64,000 nucleotides of DNA, taken from the NCBI RefSeq assembly GCF_000003815.2, contig NC_049987.1, positions 24,635,015 through 24,699,014 of the forward strand, given 5' to 3'. Both the position numbers and the translations under genes were made by a program. Of the stretch, positions 52,558-61,500 are shown piece after piece (the stretch's first letter is position 1; every line of letters begins with the position of its first letter). Source of the DNA: Branchiostoma floridae (lineage: Eukaryota; Chordata; Leptocardii; Amphioxiformes; Branchiostomatidae). Under the pieces are notes generated by a model that worked only from the letters and a program-made list of their open reading frames with translations, made no database searches and was not told the origin of the DNA.

Positions 52558-55500
52558 TGGCTGATCTACAGCAAAGCAACCTGGAGAAAACTCTCCTCGC
52601 CTGGTGCAGGCAAACTACTCAGGGGTGAGTTATTGTCTGTCTGCCTATTTGTGTATCTGTCAGTCTGTCTGTGTGTGTGTCTAATATATATTTGTCTGTA
52701 GATGTGTGTGTCTGTGTATCAGTTTGTGTGTCTGGCTGTGAATACTTTACGATCAGATGGCAAACCACTCAATTCTTTAGCATGCAGTGCTATGCAAAAA
52801 TTGTGAAATTCAAAAATGATAACAAGCATGTTTTTCAGTGGTCACTTCTCTAAGAAAAGGTGCAAAAGTACTCTTATTGCAAAAGTTCACTTGTAATGAC
52901 CAGTGTTCATTGGAATCAACATTTTTTTTCTTTTGTTGCAGGTATAGAAGTGTAGACATTGTTAACTTCACCAGTAGCTGGAGGGATGGATATGCCTTTA
53001 ATGCACTCATCCACAAGTACAGGTACGTCAAGAGGTTTTCCTTAGTATAAGGAATTAAATAAGTGTGCCTTGTTTAGCTATGCTATGCCAAAGAATTGCA
53101 AACCATGAAGTGATTGATAAATATAACAAAAACTTCAATCGCTAAACACATGTGAAGGTACGGTTTGAAAGTTGCTTTCTGGTCTTTTCATGTTAGCCAT
53201 TGAGCAAGTAGTTCAGGGTCTCTGTCCTTGCACAGAGAATACGAAGAAATACCCTATTGTATGTTGTTAGCAAAAGATGCTAAATGTTACTGTATGAATA
53301 ACAAACAAACTGTTGATTCTTACTATCACTGAAGTACAAGTATACTTGCATACCGCACCTCAAAACTCATTGAGCAACTGAGTTGACAGAACCTTGTCAC
53401 CCCCCCTCCCAGGCCAGACCTGTTTGATTATAATATCCTGTCTAAGATGGGCACAGAGAAGAGGCTGGAACACGCCTTCAAGGTGGCCAACGAGCACCTC
53501 AACATCGACAGACTCCTCGACCCTGAAGGTGAGAACACTCCTTCTCCTTTCCCTGCTTTCTCCTCTAGATGAATACTCAACAGGCTGCATAGTCCTGTGG
53601 TTAGTGACTGTTCCTTTCGACTTAAAGTTTGAGAGTTTCAATCCCAAATGTTAAGCTCACCCAACATACATGCTACTTCAAATTTTCGAGTTGCTAAGCC
53701 AACAGGACATTAAGCTATGTTCCAAGTTTTGCTGTCTACTTGTCCAAAAGAGCTAGGGGAATTTCCTTTCCTTGCACTCTTCTTTAGTTGAATACTTAGA
53801 CCTAGAAAAAAGTGTTGGTTCCGTTTTCCCAACAAACTCTAGCTAAACCCTGACGGACCCAAAATTTTTTAGGCCTTAACCAGAAACAACATTTTGTTTT
53901 GCTCGGCCTTACCGGCTTGTGTAGTTCAGAGGTCAGAGACCCTGCCCTGGACATAGAGTTGCTACTGAAATGACATGCTATCAGAAAGGGCTGCTAAGTC
54001 CAATGGGATGTTAAGCTATATTCAAAGTTTTGCAGTACACTTGTCCAAAAGAGCCAGGGGGATTTCCTTGGTAGGATGAACCGGTACTGTAAATACTGTA
54101 CACAGCATCTTTCGTCTCGGTCATGACAAATGAAAGATAAGCTCCCCGGTGAGCTAAAATGAATTGAGATCAGTTTTCTGTCCTTTCTTTCAGCATTTCA
54201 AGCAAATCTATTTTGTAAATGTGACAATCCTGATTCTAGACTGCACAGAAAGTCAGACTTTGACTTGAGCATCTGAAAGAATGCAACACACTCAACTGGA
54301 GTGTGCTGAGGCTGAGAAATGTTAAGAGCTTGTTGTTTTGTCGGTTTTAAATTTCTTGCTCGGGAAATGGCAGCTTAGCTCAAATCTTCCCGACACATCC
54401 ATGCGGTATTTCAGTTATGCCGTCCCCAAAAGGTTTTAGCAACAGGATAGCATGGACCAAAAGAAACAATTGTTACAAGACAGATAAACTTTACAAGATC
54501 AATTTTAGAAGTGTAAACATAGTTTTGGACATAAAATGATTCATTCCTGCATTCTTTCAAAGAGTCACGTAAAATCAATGAAATCTCACAGATTTCACGA
54601 CATATTTTCACAAGTTTTGAATGGCAGATTAGCAATAAAAAAAATAGCCTTCCAAACAATCTAACATGTGTCAGTTACAGTATATGTCAGTAGGGAAAAG
54701 GTGAAGAAACATCTTAAAAGTTTACATCTCCAAGCCTGCCCCCATGAGTACCTTTCCTTTGCCAACACCACATTCCACTCTGTCAAACTTGTCCTTCACA
54801 CACAGGGCTTGAAGTTCATTTTCGGGATTAGGTTCACTGTTTCACCCAACATAATAAATTGGGTGAGCCAGCAAATTTTCTGGTGCACCACATGAAATAA
54901 AGTAGAATATCAGAAAAAAAAACTAATTACTACTAGTGCTTCATTGTGTTCATTACGAAGCACAAGTACTATGACAGAAATTTTTCCAACACTTATGCTG
55001 GTATACTTTCATATCTTTATATATACAAAAACCTGCGAAAACATTTGGGTACACTGGCGCACCACTCACAGAAAAACAATTCACTGGTGCACATCTCTGT
55101 AAATGCAGCAACGTTCATGATGGTGTTATGTTCATGGTTTCCGTGGTGACCTCTTCACCGCAAACTTAAAACCATCGCGAACATTTTTCCATTATTGTAT
55201 GAGATTTCTGTCTATGACGCTACTGTTAACTTAAAACCACCGCAAACACATTTTCCCGCTACCACGAGAGTAAATTCCTGCGAACTTAAAATTTTAATGT
55301 ATTTACAGTATTTCGAGCCCTGGCACACGATGCTGCCTAACTCCTGCAAAGCTGTTCTCGATGTTGTCTGTAACTCATTAGGGTGGTGTTATCATTACTC
55401 TTGCCTTGACCCTGACTGCTCTAAAGTCATCAGACACATACCATCTGCCTGAACTTGTCCCTGGAGTTACTGGGTTTCTGTCACTGGATTCCAGTGTTAT

Positions 55501-58500
55501 TCAGGCCAGGGGTTCTTTACATAACGACATATTTTTATATATACAGACATGGATTGGCATAGTTTATAGAGTAATCCAATAAGAAAACTACTGTTAATAC
55601 TTTTAGAATGTTCTTGCTGAAGTTATTGGGTTACAGTCACTCGATTCCCGTATAATTTAGGCCAGCGTTTCTTTACATTACATATCAATCATTCTATATA
55701 ATTTTGTAAACAGAGTTGGATTATTGTCCCTTTAGGTACTCACGATCGGTTACAGTCTTTTGTCACCAATATTATTCAAGTGACAGTCACATGATTGTAA
55801 CTCATTATTATTGTAGTATTTTCAGCAATAGTCTAATTCATTGTTGTAACTCATTATTCTAATATTTCCCTGTCAGATGTGAATGTGGAAATCCCAGACA
55901 AGAAGTCCATCATCATGTACGTGACGCTGTTCTTCCAAGTCTTGCCGCACCAGAAGATAACCCAGGAGGCCATGCAGGAGGCCCTGGAGGTGTCTGCTCC
56001 GGGCTACGCCGCCAAGCAGGTTTGTGCCTCGACTCTGTTATCTCCAGTTTCTGGGTTACAAAGCTCTTTGTGCACAATCATTTACCAAGTGGTTTATTGA
56101 AGATCAACATCTGTCACCATCCTCAGGGTAATTATGTTCTCCCGAAGGAGAAAACATCTTGTTTTTGCCGATGCATTCTTTTTCTTTCTTCCTCCCAGCA
56201 GAAAAGGTTTACAGGGCTGTCTACCTGAGCTGGCTATCATGTCAGGTTACTCCGATACCCCCATTCATAGCCCTATTTTTTTTACACTCGAACATGCTAC
56301 TATAGTAGTGTATACCAGTAGCTTGACACAAGGCTAGAGGAAAAACATTCTGCATTTTTTGCAAAAATGTTGCCTTTTTAATTAGACTGGTTCTGTTATG
56401 TACTGCAGCGTAGGTGGCGCTGTTAACAGATGCAACTGATAAAACACTAGTCCTGGTTGTGTACAAAGAGCCTTGTTATCCAGTGACGTAGGCAACCTGA
56501 TATAATTATTCACAGATCTGAATTGCCTTCTTAGAAGATGTTCTAATACGACTCCTTAACCTTTAACTCTTGAGTAAGGTGTTTTTCAAGGTTGTGGTTG
56601 CAGAAGTTTTTGATGGTTTGTTGTGGCTATTGTTGGATGCCTCCTTATGCAGTTTTCAGTGCTTTTCTCTCAGATTTTTTCATTAAAAATCATTAAAATT
56701 CATCTTTAATATCTCTTAAATGGTTTCTCTCTGTTTATCAGAGTATATACAGGTACATATGCCTCAAACATAAGTAATTTTAGCTCAAAACTTGAAGAAT
56801 TTGAAAAAAAATGAATTTACTTGTTTCTTGTGGTATTTTCCGTTTCAAATCAAGTTTTCAAAGTTTAACCCTCTTCAACAAAGCAAAGGGCTTTTTTAAA
56901 CTTTCAAACGGTCTCAGAAGTGCGTATAAATGTGCGTCTCAGATCTGAATTCAAAGCACTGAAGGCAAGAGGCAGTGTTGAAGTTGTACTGTAATTCTTG
57001 CACAATTCCACAGAGGGCGCTAAAAACCGTCAGCAACAAGCAGGAGACAGAGGTTCTGGTGGATGGTACCGTGACCAAAACCTCGACGGTCACCATCCAA
57101 CGGAACGAAAGCCAGGTCGTGGTCAAACAGGAAGTAGTGACCACCAAGGTCACACAAGGTCAAGGTCAAACAACCACCAAGGTCAAACAACAGGAAGTGA
57201 AACAAGAGGTTCAAGTGAAGCCCGAGGTTCATCAACTCAAACAAGAAGTTCAACAAGTCAAGGTCACTCAGCCAAGGATTTCTGATATCTCCTTGTGTTT
57301 TTTCCCATCTTCAGTCCCTATCCCGAGGGTTGTGAAGGTCACAGAAACTCCTTAAAGATTGAAGGACATTCTTGGATCGCTCTTAATCCTCCTGCCTGTT
57401 TGACATATTTCAAAGTCGTCTGAGATTTCTATTAAAAAAAATGCCAGATTTACCACATTTTGAGACCTTTGCATTGAAATCCATCAAAGAATCCTGTACT
57501 GGGTTCATGACTTTTGAATTGGGAGGAAAATTCAATACTCAGGACTTAAAGTTACTCGTAAGTATGAAACATTTCCAAGTGGACGACCCACCCAGATGAC
57601 CTTCATTTGCCCTTGAGTAGAGTCTCTCATGGCCACTTGTTTTTGCAGTCAGTCTTCACCCTCCATTCCAGAGGTGCGTTCTTGTGGTGTGGGGTGCCGA
57701 CAACCGTCCTGTCTTCTCGCCTAGCTGCCTTCACTGCTGCTGCTGCTCTAGAGAGCGTAGAGCAAGGCTTTAGCCAGCGTCCGTTTTCCCGTCAATTGCC
57801 GGAAATTTGCTGCATGTGACGGAAAATTTTTTAAACCAATCCGTCAACCTTGACGGACAAAAATCTGATAAAAGCTCCTTGGTGGAAGCTACAGGCGGCT
57901 TGGGGACGCCGTCCACTGCCGTAAAAGCCACACACTGTTTGTTTTGCTATTGTCATGATTGTTGACAATGTGTGTCGGTGCCCTTTCGCATACGATAATC
58001 TCATTAATACCAGTTTTTCAAGGTCTCAGTTCAGTCTCCCTTACTCCTGGAATAGTGTTTTCGCGACAATGGGAATTGGTTGACGGAAAAAAAATTCGAG
58101 CTGGCTAGAGCCCTGGCGTAGAGCAGGGCTGTCTCCAGAATCCGTCCCTCTGTCCCGGAATTTCCATTTGTTGTTGGGACCAACAAAATTTCCCGGAAAT
58201 CTGAATTTCGTCACGGGATGGAAAAATACTTGTTTGCCTTCTAAAGGACCCGTCCCTCCCTTATTGAATCTGTTGCTTTTTGCTGAGGACAACACATTTT
58301 CATCAATTTCATGCCAGGAAGTTCAGATTTTTGGATGCGAGATTTGCCACTCTTTGAGAACTTTGTATTGAAATCATATCTACACAAACATCTGAATCCT
58401 GTACTGACTTCAGGAGTTTTGAATCAAGGCAAATTCAGCTGTTTTATCAGCCAGAAAAGTTATTTGTTCCTGCAACCGGAATTTCCATTCCTTGTTGGAA

Positions 58501-61500
58501 CCAACAAAAATTCCCACCGACGATCCTGAAATCTGAACTTTGTGGCATGAAGTTGATTAAAATGTGTTTTCTTCAGCTAAAAAAACAACAATGAAAACTA
58601 ACAACGTTGGCTCCAAAACAAATGAGCTGTACGAAAAAAAATCTAAAACTGGAGACAGACTTGCTGTAGAAACTGCCGCGCAATTTTTGCCTTTGCTCCT
58701 GTTTAGTGATGATGCTGTGATTTTGCGAAATGTTGTATGTCAAACTGTCTTCCATAATTCATACCATGCAAAGTTTCAATGATCCCAGAGATACTTAACT
58801 CATTTTGAAGTCCGGATCTTGCCGCCAAAATCTGGTTTCAATACATTTCATTGCTGTACTGTACATTCATAATCAGAATGCTGTGAAATTAACTTGCAAA
58901 TTATGTCCAAGCTACTACAATTACGTCAAATATGCAACAAATCTTACGTCCAAGAGAATGAAGTGAATTGTTTATCAGGCTTCTGCCAGAATTAAGTAGA
59001 AAATCCTATTTTCCTCTACTTTTAAACTTTAAAGACGATGCTTTTTAACATGATCTCTCATAATTCCCCCAGGTGCGATAATACTGCCACATAGAAAAAA
59101 AAACAACTTTGTAATAGAGGCCTTCTCAAGATTGTCTTTGATACCTAAATATCCATTGGTACATCACTTGAAATTTGTGTACTTTTTCTGATGTGGTAGT
59201 ATTATGGCATCTGGTGTAGTTATGAGTTGATGTTGCTTGACAACAGAGCTGAGTTTCCGTGTTGTGTTTGTTGTACAGCAGACGCAGGGGGCCACCCGTG
59301 CGAGCCCCGCTCGCCAGAGAAGCGGAGTGGACCTGGGAGCTTACCAGAATGCTCTGGAGGAGGTCCTGGCCTGGCTCCTGGCCGCGGAGGAGAAACTGCA
59401 GCATCAGGGAGACATCTCCGACCTGGTGGATGATGTCAAGGACCAGTTTCATGAACACGAGGTGGGTAAAATAGAACTGAACTTGATCTCATATCAGTTT
59501 AAGCTCAAGGAATAGGCTAGCTAATCTTTCACTGGTTGTGAGGAGAAGCTCTAGCATCAGGGGGACATCTCCGATCTGGAGACGATGTGAAGGACCAGTT
59601 CCATGAACACGAGGTGGGTTAAATAAAACTGATCGTATGAACTTATCTGTAGTGGGCCAGAATCCTCATGGTCACCCCAAGAGGAGATGGATAGACAGTG
59701 TCAGATATTCACAAAATGACCCTGCAAAAAGCCAATCAGACCTGAACAACATCTCACAATGTCCAACCCTTGGAAGACAGGAAAGTTAGGTGAGTGACAA
59801 CTGGCAAGCGATATCGGTTCTTGTTGATATCTTTCAGAGCTTCATGATGGTAGTGTGTGTGGGGAGCATGCTACAGGCCAATTCTTGTTTATAGTATGTG
59901 TATGAAAGTTCTGAATCGTTCTTTGTCTCTCCAGAGCTTCATGATGGAGCTGACCTCCCACCAGAGCTATGTGGGGAGCTGCTGCAGGCCAATTCTTGCT
60001 TGTAGTCTTAAGTTTTGAATTGTTTATTTATTTGTTTGTTTGTTCAGAGCTTCATGATGGAGCTGACATCCCACCAGAGCCGCGTGGGGAGCGTTCTCCA
60101 GGCCGGGAACCAGCTGATCATGGAGGGGAAGATCACGGAGGACGAGGAAAACGAGATCCGGGAGCAGATGAGCCTCCTCAACAGCCGCTGGGAGGTGCTC
60201 CGCGTCCAGTCCATGGACAGGCAGTCCAAGTGAGACATTCACTGTTTTTACTACTTCCTTAGCCACTTCTTATCACTGTCTAAGAAGGAGCAGATTTGGG
60301 GCAGATTTAGAAAGGTACAGCTGCTGTCTAGTACATTACTTTCCATGGACAGGCAGTCCAAGTGAGAATACCACTGTTTTTTTTTTTTTACAACATTCTT
60401 GATCACACCTGCGAGTAGCATGAAAAGATGTAAATAATGAAAAAGAATGAAAGATGTCAAGAATGAAAAGAACATAAGATGTAAAGAATAGCTCTGGTGG
60501 TCTCACACAGGTGTTTTGGCTCACCATGCACTAAATGTTCATTCTGCTGTTGTGTATGACCTTCAGGCTCCTCGAGGTGCTGATGAACCTTTAGAACCAA
60601 CTGGAATTTTTACAGTTTGAAGCCCATCGGCCAAAAATTGTGTCCTGCTACCTTCAAAGAGACACTGTATTATGGTTCTGGTGGTCTCACAAAAATGTTT
60701 TCTCTCACCTTGAAATAAATGTTCATTCCACTGTTGTATCAACCTTCAGGTTGCATGAGGTGCTGATGAACCTGCAGCAGAAGCAGCTGGACCAGCTCGA
60801 CGCCTGGCTGTCCGGCACGGAACAGCGTATCAAGGTCATGGACACGCAGGGCATCGGGCCCGACCTTGACCAGGTCCGCAGGCAGGTGGAAGAACACAAG
60901 GTAGGTTGTCATGCCGCCATGTTGTTCCTTAAGGTCGCTTGAAGCATATAAAGACAAAACAATGAGTATTTAGGCCTCACCCATGTCAAGGGGTAAAGCA
61001 AGAGTATCCAGGACCCATCCCTTTGTCCTTGCGACAGAAATTTGCTTGTTGGGATAAGAAAAAAATTCATAAGTCCATCCGAAAAATCTCTGTGGCATGA
61101 AGTTAATCTCTTAACAAACTCCTAATAAACGTTCCTCTAAAATGAAATCAACAACATGTGCTACTAAACAATGTGTGGGACAGAAAAAATTTTCAACCTC
61201 CTTTTGCAGATTTATTGTTCTGTTTTCACACAATCCCACATTTTCCTGCTGCTTATTCTGAAGAGGTCTCTCAGACATGATAGTCCATGTCTGAAGCACA
61301 CAACAGACAGAGACAGATTAGCGGGGGTGAGATGTGTGTACTTCAGTGTTTGTTGTGTATACGGGCCGTGCTATGGGGTAGCACATACCAGCCATACAAG
61401 TCAGAGACAAGCAGAGTCCAGTTACCGTGACCCATAGCTTTGGCTATAGGCAAGGCAACAGTGTCTAGCACTAGCAGTTGTTGTGTATACAACTCCTAAA

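Larger units (their letters stand above)
51885..52941 (+). other. Intron 5, TG-rich with assembly gap
   Basis: It comprises (TG)n-rich DNA, the 475-base gap, a duplicate of the exon 5 tail (52554-52640), more TG/TCTG repeats to about 52740 and a short unique stretch before exon 6. Apparent frames over the gap are artefacts. Confidence 0.85.
57263..59278 (+). other. Intron 9
   Basis: It holds a hAT-type MITE (57763-58115), a second MITE abutting it (58124-58660), and a third (59069-59215) just before exon 10. In 57360-57750 and 58670-59060 I see nothing further. Confidence 0.7.

Noticed and set aside
51864-52628. Frames of over 200 codons around 51864-52628
   Set aside because: They run across the assembly gap and TG repeats; the only genuine coding sequence is exon 5 (51700-51884).
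53394-53654. Alternate frames over exon 7
   Set aside because: Shadows of the real exon; frame, splice sites and homology favour 53413-53528.
57316-57355. Natural end of the protein at the TAA at 57353
   Set aside because: A short CH1-CH2-only isoform is possible if intron 9 is retained, but clear in-phase downstream dystrophin exons make splicing out of exon 9 far more likely.
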